30,998 nucleotides of DNA from Phlegmacium glaucopus (Eukaryota > Basidiomycota > Agaricomycetes > Agaricales > Cortinariaceae): NCBI GenBank assembly GCA_015039465.1, contig MU130238.1, forward strand, positions 137,844 through 168,841, read 5' to 3'. Positions 1 through 8,356 of this stretch are shown one piece after another. The position numbers and the translations under genes were made by a program. The notes below the pieces were generated by a model, which was not told where the DNA came from, made no database searches, and worked only from the letters and a program-made list of their open reading frames with translations. The number at the start of each line of letters is the position of its first letter. The first letter of the stretch is position 1.

Positions 1-273
1 CATACCACTGCATAGTCACCATATCATTACCCATGGACAGCCTGAACCACCTACTGTACATTCTTTTAATCACACCATAGTTCCAACTACACTACATTCC
101 TTTTTACCCCAATATATAATGTTCGTTGCAATCACACACTCAGATAAGATAACCCAGATAAGATATCATATGCTGGACTTTCATTTGAAACTCCGCCCAG
201 AGTGCCGAAGCTGCCAACAATAGATCAATTAACTAATCACGGCACTCCGGCATTCCTAAAATGGTTGGGACAT
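1..273. other. AT-rich sequence, nothing recognised
   Basis: No open frame, splice pattern or repeat that I can support. The stretch ends where the TGCGCA array begins. Confidence 0.5.
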
Positions 274-537
274 AATAATTTCCGCACGCAAAATTTTTAT
301 TTTGCGCACAACTTGAAAATATTTCCGCGCAGCACATAAATTTCTGCGGGTAGACTAAATATTTCTGCGCAAGTCAAAATGTTTGCGCACAAGCCCAAGA
401 ATATCTGTGCAGGCAAATAAATATTTGCGCACTTGTATAAATTTTTTAGGGCACCACTAATATATATTTCGCAGGGTCAAAACATTTCTGCGCACTGTAC
501 AAATGTTTTGGCGCACAAGATATATTTCTGCAAACCA
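274..537. repeat. Degenerate ~20-bp tandem array with TGCGCA core
   Basis: About 13 diverged units follow the pattern AATATTTCTGCGCA plus 6-7 variable bases. The core, TGCGCA or a one-base variant (CCGCGCA, CTGTGCA, TCGCAGG), recurs near 285, 303, 324, 344, 366, 384, 406, 426, 449, 469, 489, 510 and 531. The spacing is 18-22 bp, averaging about 20.5, which is close to two helical turns. TGCGCA is itself palindromic. There is no coding potential. The array may be an old satellite or a cluster of protein-binding sites; the function is unknown. Confidence 0.65.
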
Positions 538-780
538 TTATTTATGTGTATTTAATACTTCCCCAATCGGACAGCCATAACCTGGTACCTGAGCGACGCC
601 AAAGACGGAACCCATGTGTGTTTGGATCTGTCAATCTCGCGAAACAAGCTAATTCTGCACCACTAGATCACCCTTCCGAAATTGGACGACAAGGAACAAG
701 CGTGGGAATTTATTGCAGCTTAGTGTTAGTCACAAATTGCTGTTGTGTATGTTTTGCAATACGTAGTGTTAGGAACATTG

Positions 781-788
781 TATAAATA
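781..788 (+). promoter_or_regulatory. TATA-box-like motif TATAAATA
   Basis: A TATAAATA lies in otherwise mixed sequence and is followed about 30 bp downstream by a pyrimidine-rich stretch (TCTTTCCACTGCC), a plausible start region. It could have driven the zinc-finger relic at 1189 or be the promoter of an unrecognised LTR. The evidence is motif and spacing only. Confidence 0.35.
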
Positions 789-1188
789 CTGTGAGCCGTT
801 CAACGCGGCACGTCTTTCCACTGCCTGTTTCGTCTCTGTTTTTCACCCCCCCCCGATCATAGGAGTCGATCTTTTAAACCGCTGTGTATCGAATTGTAAC
901 AAACCTTTTTCCTATTCGGGTTTTTAAGGTTTGCTAGTTCACTCTCAACTCTCGAGGTGTGTTGAACAACGCGGGCCGACTGGCATATTCAGCCCTTGCC
1001 AACTGTTCACAATAAGTCAAGTCATTAGATCGACAATACATTTCTGTCCCTGCGATGGTTTACAGTTTCACTATGTCACGCATGGGCATTCTCAGCTCTG
1101 AACTATGGCGGCAGTCTTGCGAGCATAACCATAGTTCTGGATCCTGAACACGTCTGAGTCCGGTCCCCACACTTCTTCATCCTTTAGC

Positions 1189-1857
1189 ATGGGCCATAGT
1201 CATAGTTCAACATGGGCAGGCCATCCTTCGGGCTTCGACATGGCGGGCTTAACAGCGGGAGCGACTTTGGTGCGCGGCCAAGTACCAGCTCCATCATCAA
1301 CGCCAGCCCCTACCTCTGCATCCTCATCGCTAAGGCCTATTCTTCGCCACTCCGATTCCGATAGCAGATCATCACCTGAGACCTCTTTCACACAAGACAA
1401 CTCCCGTCTATGCGCTTCCACAAGTGCACAACCCTCTCTTCGTCACAATCGACACATACAGTCCGTTCACCACGGTTATCTGACAAGGAGTCTACCGTTG
1501 GAGGACGACGCTCTGACAGAGAGGCAGTCTACCCAGATGATCGAGAGTGATCAAGAGGTAGATAGTTGCCCGAAGAGCTCGGCAGGAAAGAAGGAAGTTG
1601 TAGAGGCAGGAGAAGAAGAAGTGGAAGAAAGCTTCTTGGCGCATAAAGAGGGGGAAATCACCGCTGTGAGGTCTGCGGGAAGAAGTTCCCAGGTACGTTG
1701 TTATTTCGTCTTCAAAAAGTAAGTAGACTCGTAAAAGGAACTGGAGAATATTGAAACTTACTTCTCTTATAGGCCCAGCAAATTGAGAACTCAGATGAAC
1801 ACGCATAACAATGAAAAACCTGAGTTGAACTCCAATTCCTTCGTTTCGCAACACTGA
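1189..1857 (+). pseudogene. C2H2 zinc-finger transcription factor relic
   Basis: The first exon gives an open frame from 1189 rich in Ser/Pro, followed by an acidic stretch (DQEVD, EAGEEEVEES), as is usual before fungal zinc fingers. In a shifted frame at 1665-1691 the sequence reads CEVCGKKFP. An 80-bp intron follows (GTACGT at 1693, TTATAG ending at 1772), and the downstream exon reads RPSKLRTQMNTHNNEKP. Together this is a C-x2-C ... H finger. The gene is broken: the acidic frame, the CEVC frame and the RPSKL frame do not join; the first zinc-binding His is Gln (RTQMNTH); and the second finger has collapsed before a stop at 1857. Family knowledge gives DNA binding in the nucleus; which factor it was cannot be said. 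Confidence 0.6.
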
Positions 1858-2153
1858 AAATATATTGACTCGATTTTAATCTTCTTTCATAGCTAGGTTG
1901 CACGCGTACATTTGGTCAAACTTGTTTAATTTATGTACAGTCGAGTCAGATTGGCGCCTCACGCCCCGCGACCAGATAACGGATGCCAAAATCAATCACA
2001 ATACGAAGCAATTGACTGTCCTCAAATTCAAAATCTTCACTTGTTTGGGTTCCGAGTCGCCATGTGCCACGCTCCTAGACCTTCGCCTACGCGAATATCA
2101 CCCTCTCCTGCAAGCTCGATGTCAGTTATGTGGTTGATCAGTATTGAAAGGAT
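1858..2153. other. Intergenic, nothing recognised
   Basis: Short overlapping open frames exist here, but none shows a domain, a plausible start context or compositional support. Confidence 0.4.
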
Positions 2154-2742
2154 TCAATTACCTTTGAACTAGGCAACGTGCACCAATATCTCGCAAGTCA
2201 GCACTGGTCGGTGGTATAATTGATGGAATTTCCTACCTCAGCTGAAATGGATTGATTTTGGCCGCTACCAACGTCCAAAATACCAGTAATGGTGATGGTC
2301 ACGTCGTAGGTATCCTTGATAACTTTGTTCTCGACTTTCGTCGCTGTAAACTTGGCCGCTTTGAACTGGTTCACTATAAACTCGGAAAAAGCTCCAGATG
2401 CGATCTTTGCGAACCCAGGTCCTTGGAACTTAAGGACTCCGTTGGCCTCTCGGTCCTTTTCTACTATTTGAGAACTGAGTGTAACGAAATGGTCCCACCA
2501 AGCGCAATATCATGCTTACATTCGTACTTTTGGAGGTCTGTGAGGGGTTCCTCTCCATCTTTGGCGTCGTAGTCACCGAAAAACGTCAACGTCTTCTTGT
2601 TGATGACGGGTCCTTGAATTCCATCGGAGATTTCATCGTTAACAACGGAGACGAAAATTTTCGCTCCTTCAGATGCGGCAACTGCCTTCAGTACAACGAT
2701 GTCCTCGTCGTGGCTACCCTGCCAGTCGCTTGTATTTGACAT
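2154..2742 (-). CDS. Unrecognised small protein, one intron, one frameshift
   Basis: The start ATG at 2742 (MSNTSDWQGS...) lies about 73 bp below a TATAAA and a CT-rich leader. The frame runs to about 2490, then continues one base out of phase from 2485 (VTLSSQIVEKDREANG...) to a GTAGGA donor at 2236. A 68-bp intron (2169-2236) has a CTGAC branch-like motif and a CTAG acceptor. The last exon adds FKGN and a stop at 2154. The two exons total 521 nt; restoring one lost base gives 522, an exact 173 codons plus stop, which supports a single 1-nt deletion or a base-call error. The product alternates hydrophobic and polar residues as in beta strands (IVVLKAVAASEGAKIFVSVV; DTYDVTITITGILDV) and has no signal peptide. 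I do not recognise the family. It is the best candidate for a live or recently live host gene here. Confidence 0.55.
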
Positions 2743-2814
2743 GATGGTTGTTGGACTGTCCAAGGGGATTTTTGGGGATGGGAAACGGTGCAGAAAGAGA
2801 AGTTGGGATGACTG

Positions 2815-2820
2815 TTTATA
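2815..2820 (-). promoter_or_regulatory. TATA box of the gene at 2154-2742
   Basis: TATAAA on the minus strand, 73-78 bp upstream of the ATG and followed by a CT-rich leader. This is typical of a fungal core promoter. The call rests on motif and position only. Confidence 0.5.
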
Positions 2821-2981
2821 GTACACGTTCCAGAGGATGATTAATTAACCTCCGAGTTTGCTCTGAGTAGGCAAATAAGTTGAAATACCTGGTGTATTGG
2901 TAAAAGTCGATGAGGATTCACCTCGATCTTGGATCAATTATGCTGTAATTGCTATTTATACAAATTCAAGTGATTTATGCC

Positions 2982-3173
2982 ATAGGACGCCGTGCCCGTC
3001 GGTGGATTTCAGGTGCACTTCCACACGATGCACCATACCATTTGAAGGCAATTATTCCCAAGCGTGTTCTATGAACTCTATCTTATTAGCCTTTAGGCGC
3101 CAATCAGACGCCCAACTTTTAATCCAATAAATTAAAATTTATAGAGGTTTCTAATTTTGGCTGTGTCATTGAC
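2982..3173 (+). repeat. Left arm of ~190-bp inverted repeat
   Basis: This segment reads, with scattered mismatches and small gaps (my impression is roughly three quarters identical), as the reverse complement of 5338-5517. Anchors include GGCTGTGTCATTGAC, ACTTTTAATCCAATAAATT and ATTATTCCCA. The arms enclose about 2.1 kb that contains the composite element at 3600-5180. They may be terminal repeats of one element or two opposed copies of a dispersed repeat. Confidence 0.7.
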
Positions 3174-3599
3174 CGGTGAATGAGTACAAGTAGAAACTGA
3201 AGGGAAAAAATTACACTTTTCCAAGATCCAAGTATGGGAAGGTGTTGGGTTAAGAATACTAAGAAAAAATTGCGGACTTCGTCGCTTCTCATGACAAACT
3301 ATCCGCGGAAGTGTTGAATATTTTCGAGCATTAGAAAAGGTCTTCCCGATTAGGAATGATTAGTAAGCACGATAGGATATGAGTAGTAGTAGTAGTGTAC
3401 CGTTTTACTCACTCGTTTGCAAGGCGCTCGACCCGCGCTGGCCAAACGTGAATCGTATTATCAAATACTTAATCCCTGAGTTCAATAAATTCCAACAGGA
3501 AGTTGTGTATATTTACATGGAATAGTCCGCACTGGCAGGAGAACATGTCGTAAAGAAAAGAGTGATTCATCAACTCTTGATTCTGGAAGGTAAGAAAAT
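3174..3599. other. Spacer inside the inverted repeat
   Basis: AT-rich sequence with a short AGT trinucleotide run near 3380-3395. No gene is recognised. Confidence 0.4.
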
Positions 3600-3619
3600 T
3601 ACAGTACTTTACAGTGCCC

Positions 3620-3834
3620 CACGCTTCCGAGTGGAATCCGAGTGGAATCCGAGCAGTCCGAGTGGATTCCAAGCAGAGTCCGAGTGGAATCCGAGTGGAA
3701 TCTGAGCAATCCGAGTGGATTCCAAACAGAGTCCGAGTGGAGTCCATTCGGACTCCAAGTCACCAAGTGGATTCCAAATGGATTCCAAATGGAGTCTGAG
3801 TGGAGTCTGAGTGGAGTCTGCTTGGAGTCCAAGT
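3620..3834 (+). repeat. 11-bp minisatellite GAGTGGAATCC
   Basis: About 18 units of 11 bp (some 9 bp) vary around GAGTGGAATCC/GAGTGGAGTCC. Five units form a 53-bp higher-order repeat that occurs twice in a row at the left end. The block is flanked by a 13-bp direct repeat, TACAGTACTTTAC, at 3600-3612 and 3834-3846. Open frames across it encode only repeat peptides and are not genes. Confidence 0.8.
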
Positions 3835-4083
3835 ACAGTACTTTACTGAGTTAACTTTGATTTTATTTATTATTTAATTTTCTAATTAAAAAAGAGGTGG
3901 CTTCAAGTTGATGGGGTTCAATTGGATTCTTTTGCAATACACATATTATTTTCTTTTCTTTAATATTAGATCAATGATCAACTCTAAATAATTAAATGGA
4001 TGGATTGGGTCAAATATATACTTATTATTAATAAAAAAACTTGTCCATCATTATGTTATTGATCAGAATAAATAAGAATAAAA

Positions 4084-4797
4084 CCCTCCTGTGAAGGAGG
4101 GGTATAGCTACCATCATAGTGTGATGTTGGTATGGTAGTTGTTGAGCATTGCTAGTTAAAATAAAAAAAGTTACCCCCCCGGATGAGGGGTTGCCGTCGT
4201 TGTCGAGCACCACCCCACCCCACCCCCCAACCGGGAGGGGTTGCTTATGCCTCGTTGTTGTTGTTGTTTGTTTGTTCATTGTCATCATTCATTTGTTCAT
4301 TTGTCATCATCATTGTTTGTTTGTTTGTTGTCTGTCCATCCGTCCGTGCGTCATCATCTGCTCGCTTGTTTGTTCATGCATCGTCATTTGTTCATTTGTT
4401 TGTGCATCGTTGTCTGTTTGTTTGTGCCTGCATGTGTCGTCATTTGTGCCTGCGTGTGTTGTCGTACGTTCGTACATCATGTTTTGTTTTGTCTAGCCAT
4501 AGTTACTGTCGTCAGTTACAAGAAAGTAAAAAATACCCCCCCCCCAATGAGGGGGGGTTTTAAGTTTGTCGGTCGGTCGTCATCATTTGCCATCGTGTTT
4601 GTGTTGTTGAGTCGTCGCTAATGAGGATTTAAAAAAATCCCCCTGGTGGGGGGGTGTGTGTGTTGTGGTGGAGGTGGTGGGGTGTGTGGTGGTGGTGGTT
4701 TGGTCAATGTAGTTGTCGTACGCTGTAGTTCATTGTTAGTAGAGTGAATTAAATGTAAAAAAGAAAAAAAAACTGATAGCCCCCTAGCGAGGGGGGT
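4084..4797. repeat. Series of six C-run/G-run hairpins with trinucleotide spacers
   Basis: Short GC hairpins recur after A-rich tracts: at about 4084-4101 (CCCTCCT...AGGAGGG), 4174-4190, 4223-4240, 4535-4557, 4639-4654 and 4780-4797. Each has a 2-6 nt loop such as GGAT, AAT, TGGT or TAGC. Each is generally followed by TTG/GTC/GTTGTT-rich low-complexity sequence and an A-rich tail before the next hairpin. The unit plan (A-rich, hairpin, trinucleotide tract) is shared with copy 2 at 29037 and 29957. Confidence 0.65.
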
Positions 4798-4980
4798 AGC
4801 CACATTCGTCATTGTTGTTGGTAGTTGTTGGTGGTTGTGGTTCATTGTCGTTGTTGTGGTTCATTGTTGCTGTCCGTCCTCTCCTTGGTTTGCTTTTGTT
4901 GTTGTGGTTGTGAGAGGTGGTGGTTGTGATGGTGATGGTTGTGAGATGACGTGCAGTTGTTTGTTGATTTGGGAGATGTG

Positions 4981-5002
4981 TCACATGTGGTCACGTGACC
5001 AC
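4981..5002. repeat. Double palindrome CACATGTG / GTCACGTGAC
   Basis: Two adjacent palindromes are built on CATG and CACGTG cores. The same arrangement, followed by AACAAAATACA, an A/C/T-variable stretch and TGATGG, is found in copy 2 at 30071-30093, so it is a conserved landmark of the element. CACGTG is an E-box-type core recognised by bHLH proteins; binding here is untested. Confidence 0.6.
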
Positions 5003-5337
5003 CTCGCGGCCTAAACAAAATACATTATTCTGATGGTAGACATTTCCAACCAAACTCACAAATTGAGGGGGTTACCTGCCAGAAAATATTCCACTCGGAG
5101 TCCGAGTTTGCTCCTCGGAATGCTTGGAATCCACTCGGATTCCATTCGGATTCCGAGCAGAAACCGTGGGGCACTGTAAAGACCTTGAAAATTAATAGAG
5201 CTTCCAAGTTGAGTGATCTCTAAACATGTAGCAATCTCATCGATAGGAAATGGCGACAGGGAAACACACCCAGATCTTAACCACAGTATATTTATGCAAA
5301 TGTCGCCGGATTAAAATAAGGCGCCTGATAAGATAGA

Positions 5338-5517
5338 GTCAATGACACAGCCAAATTTAGAAAATCTCTATCAATTTCAATTTATTGGATTAAAAGTCGG
5401 GTGCCTGGTTGGTGCCTGATTAGATAGAACACTTGTGGGAATAATTTTCTTCAAAGGGTATGGTGCGTCGTGTGCAAGTGTCACCTAAAATCCACTGAGA
5501 GACACCGCGTCCTGAAT
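5338..5517 (-). repeat. Right arm of ~190-bp inverted repeat
   Basis: This is the inverted partner of 2982-3173. Shared landmarks are GTCAATGACACAGCC, AATTTATTGGATTAAAAGT and TATGGTGCGTCGTGTG (compare CACACGATGCACCATA on the left). Confidence 0.7.
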
Positions 5518-6030
5518 ACTAGTAGATCCCATCAGAAATTTGAGCCACGTAACTGTCGCCTGAGCTCAAAATATAAATGTGCCTGACATCTTCTTACACA
5601 GCTGTAATTACTCACTAAACAAGCATGGTCTATTGAAACTGGACAGTATAATATTGTAAACATTTGGCAGCATAGTAAGCTTCATAACTTTGCCCCAATT
5701 TGGGTGTTTGTTGAATATTGCTTTGAAAATAAGATTATAATACAAGAATGAGTTTTGCATTATGGCTCTAATAATTGGGGTGTGTAAGACAAATGACGTG
5801 GGAGCTTTACGGTGATGTGATTCAGCCGTATATGAGCATAGATGACATGGAATCTTTTGATCGAGTGTTTCATCATTGGGTAAGTTTGGTGACTCTGAGT
5901 AAATAGAAGTATGGTACATCTTCTTAAATTTTAAAATTGTAGAAGATTGGTATGATTTTTGCTGGCCTTTGGTGTGGTTGTAGGTAGCGATTGGCAGGTG
6001 GCAGAATATTGGGATACTTGTATCATGGTG
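5518..6030. other. Intergenic, nothing recognised
   Basis: AT-rich; the longest minus-strand frame (5608-5919) has no recognisable domain and no support. Confidence 0.4.
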
Positions 6031-6038
6031 GAATGTCG

Positions 6039-6661
6039 CAAGGGGGCACCGGGATCAAAAAAAAATACCCGGGGTTGATTTATTTTTTAAGCCAACTTTG
6101 GGTGGACTAACTAACTTATGTAATCAGGCACACATCTATATATGGCAATATGACATCATCCTATCCTCACCTTCGGTGCTCGCTTGCCTCCCCTTGCCTC
6201 AGAAGACACCTCGCAAGCAGTGCAAACCTAATTCTGGGGCTCCAACTCTAGCTATTAGAGGTGATACTAAAATCTCAGGTAAGTAATGCAGCACAATCCT
6301 ACTTGATAATGTGGTACTTACCCATTGAGTTTCACAGCCAGACTGATTACATTTGATTGTGCCACCTGATCAACCATCAAGTACCTGGGTGAAGGGATAT
6401 TCAGTGCATTTCAAATTGCCCATAGATACTGGTTGTAAATAGTGTGATCACCCATAAAATATGAATATCGCAGTCTTATCTACCTACACCTATGCTACTA
6501 GAGAAACTCATTTCTGCACATCTTATGCATGTAGTAAGGCCTAATAGCTTCAAATTGATGTTTTAAAGCCTAGTTTTGACAAAGTCCTTTTTTTTTGGGG
6601 GCCTCTGGCTGGACTAACTAACCAGGTACCGGTCCGGCATTTTGATCCCGGTGCCCCCTTG
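6039..6661. mobile_element. hAT-like non-autonomous element (623 bp)
   Basis: The terminal inverted repeat is 22 bp: CAAGGGGGCACCGGGATCAAAA at the left and its exact complement at the right. Flanking 8-mers are GAATGTCG (6031-6038) and GAATGTTG (6662-6669), an 8-bp target duplication with one C/T difference at a CpG. An 8-bp duplication and a CA..G end fit the hAT superfamily. GGACTAACTAAC occurs just inside both ends, in direct orientation. No transposase frame is evident; a splice-donor-like CAG|GTAAGT occurs near 6280. Confidence 0.75.
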
Positions 6662-6663
6662 GA

Positions 6664-6840
6664 ATGTTGGATACTGCCTAACAATCACGTGACATCATGT
6701 GCTATATCACCTGATCCATAGCTGTAGTCACCTGTTTAGACTAATTAAATAAGCAAGCTATCTTAGCAAATACCATTACTTCCCGAGCCAGCTACATACT
6801 CGGAACTAGCTAACCTCACCTCAGCCTACTCCAATGGGAA
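6664..6840 (+). repeat. LTR-like repeat, copy 1
   Basis: TTGGATACTGCCTAACAATC begins a segment with ATCACGTGACATCATGTG, GATCCATAGCTGTAGTCA and, further on, AGCAAATACCATTACTT and AGCTACATACTCGGAA. The same blocks recur at 20697-20767 and 21308-21388. The start resembles a Copia-type LTR, and the sequence before it resembles a purine-rich tract (ATGGTGGAATG) now split by the hAT-like element. The assignment to an LTR is inference. Confidence 0.5.
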
Positions 6841-7121
6841 GAAATTTTCAGCCGACTATGGCGAAGCGTTTGCAAGTAAAGTAATTATTTACAGAACCTA
6901 AATATGAGTGAATATAACCAGGTACTAAGGGGAGTTTTTCTCTTCAGCTGACCATATTTACATTTTTTAGAATTGACAAATGGAAATACATTCTGCCACA
7001 CTTCAAGTTCTAGTTATGCCTCTTCTCAAGCAATATAAAAAGTCCATCCTAAAATCAAAGTTATCTCCAGATCACGCTTATCTCTCACTGTCATAATTTA
7101 CATTCCAATACTCTTGTTGTC
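6841..7121. other. Intergenic, nothing recognised
   Basis: AT-rich. No gene or repeat boundary that I can support. Confidence 0.4.
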
Positions 7122-7129
7122 AACCTGAT

Positions 7130-7574
7130 TAGTGATGTGAAAGGCTCAGCTTCAAAGCCGCAAGCCGTCGAGCTGAGCTGAGCCATGGGAAAGCCATACC
7201 AACAGCTTCGACAGCCTACGGCTTGGGCTTCAGATTTTTCAGGCTGTGAGCCACAGCTTAGGCATGGCCTGGGTCTGAGCCTCAAATTCACATTTTTGGC
7301 ACTCTTAAGAACTTTTGATGACTTAAGCACTGTAACAGAGTATAATTGATACTATTTACCATTGATAGTCATTTACAGTCATTTTTGGGTTTGATTTCAT
7401 ACAAATTTTATTGCCCCTCATGTTCTCCCTTACCTTCTAACCATGTGGGAAAAAGCTGCAGCCTGAGCCCAGGCCAAGCCCAAGCCGTGCAAAGTTTTGG
7501 CCTATGGCTTGGGCCTGGGTTTTTACAGGCTGTGTCAAGCCTAAGCTGAGCTGAGCCAAGCTGTAACATCACTA
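7130..7574. mobile_element. hAT-like MITE (445 bp) with perfect 8-bp target duplication
   Basis: The ends are TAGTGATGT and ACATCACTA, flanked by identical AACCTGAT at 7122-7129 and 7575-7582. Subterminal regions are dense in AGCC/GGCT/GAGCTGAGCC words in opposite orientations (7145-7290 and 7455-7565), so each end can fold. Fungal hAT elements commonly have short TAGNGATG ends and 8-bp duplications. There is no coding sequence; it is a non-autonomous passenger just upstream of the LINE fragment. Confidence 0.85.
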
Positions 7575-7645
7575 AACCTGATAGACTACTAATTTGCCTA
7601 ATGCAAACTTGAATTTTTCAGGTTACCATCTCCTCTAACCCATAG

Positions 7646-8356
7646 ACAGTGTATCTCAAGGACCTGGATTCCAACAATGCTCAAATTGTATCTGTTGATG
7701 GTGTCAAGTTTGATGATCTGGATTTGAAAGGAACAAGCAAAACAATATACACCGTCACCCCTGATATTACAGCCATAGAAATCAGTGGCCAGTTCGGTAC
7801 GCTCCGATTTATAAACATTTACAATGACGTCAAACACAATGACGCTCTAACCCACGTATCGGCATTCATGCAAGACCCCTCCCAGCAGCGCTGTAACAAC
7901 CTACCCCTCACCACCTTCTGGGCCGGGGATTTCAACCGCCACCACCCAATTTGGGATGAACCATGCAATAACCATCTATTCACCAGGCATAATCTCGACC
8001 TCGCTCAACCTCTACTCAATATGCTAGGCCAGCACGGAATGAAGATGGCCCTGCCGCCCTTTATCCCCACACTGAAGGCTCATGGCTCCGGCAACTACAC
8101 AAGAGTCGACAATGTATTCTGCTCAGAAGACATGCTCGATGGGATCATCAAGTGTTACGCGGACGACGCCAATAGACCTATCAAATCGGACCATTTTCCC
8201 ATAGTGACGAAATTGGACGTTCAGGCCCCTAAAGACGCCTGGGAACCCAGATGTAATTTCAGAGACGCAGATTGGGTTAAATTAACTAATACCCTACAGG
8301 AACAACTAGATCAACTCCCTCCCCCCACAGAAATCCAGACCGTTGATATGATTTAA
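7646..8356 (+). pseudogene. LINE ORF2, APE-type endonuclease part
   Basis: This encodes the C-terminal two thirds of an endonuclease/exonuclease/phosphatase domain that nicks target DNA for LINE insertion. Visible motifs are GDFNRHHPIWD and SDHFPIV, with RVDNVFCSE between them. The N-terminal catalytic Asn/Glu part is missing, as expected for a LINE truncated by incomplete reverse transcription. The frame ends at 8356 only because foreign sequence was inserted. It resumes in the same transcriptional direction at about 9641, so this and the pieces at 9641 and 18303 are one gene. Confidence 0.85.

Larger units (their letters stand above)
3600..5180. mobile_element. Composite non-coding element, copy 1
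   Basis: The ends are inverted: CTTTACAGTGCCCCACG near 3608 and CGTGGGGCACTGTAAAG ending near 5179. Each is followed inward by minisatellite in opposite orientation (GAGTGGAATCC type on the left, GGATTCC/CCACTCGG type on the right). The interior holds an AT-rich zone, a series of C-run/G-run hairpins separated by TTG/GTC trinucleotide-rich spacers, and a CACATGTG/TCACGTGA palindrome at 4981-5002. The same order occurs at 28738-30130. I see no transposase, and no clean target duplication at the outer ends. It looks like a large non-autonomous DNA element, but this class is inference. Confidence 0.5.

Noticed and set aside
3469..3854. Overlapping frames on both strands encoding repetitive Trp/Ser/Pro/Glu peptides
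   Set aside because: They are translations of the 11-bp minisatellite, open on both strands only because the unit lacks stops.
4028..4984. Cys/Val/Phe-rich and Thr/His-rich frames
   Set aside because: Products of GTT/GTC/GTG low-complexity tracts between hairpins; no domain and no start context.
3600..5180. hAT assignment of the composite element
   Set aside because: Inverted ends are present, but the 8-mers outside them (TTACAGTA and ACCTTGAA) do not match, so no superfamily was assigned.
6098..6286. Possible transposase exon inside the hAT-like element
   Set aside because: Only 62 residues, no recognisable hAT domain, and the element is too short to encode a transposase.
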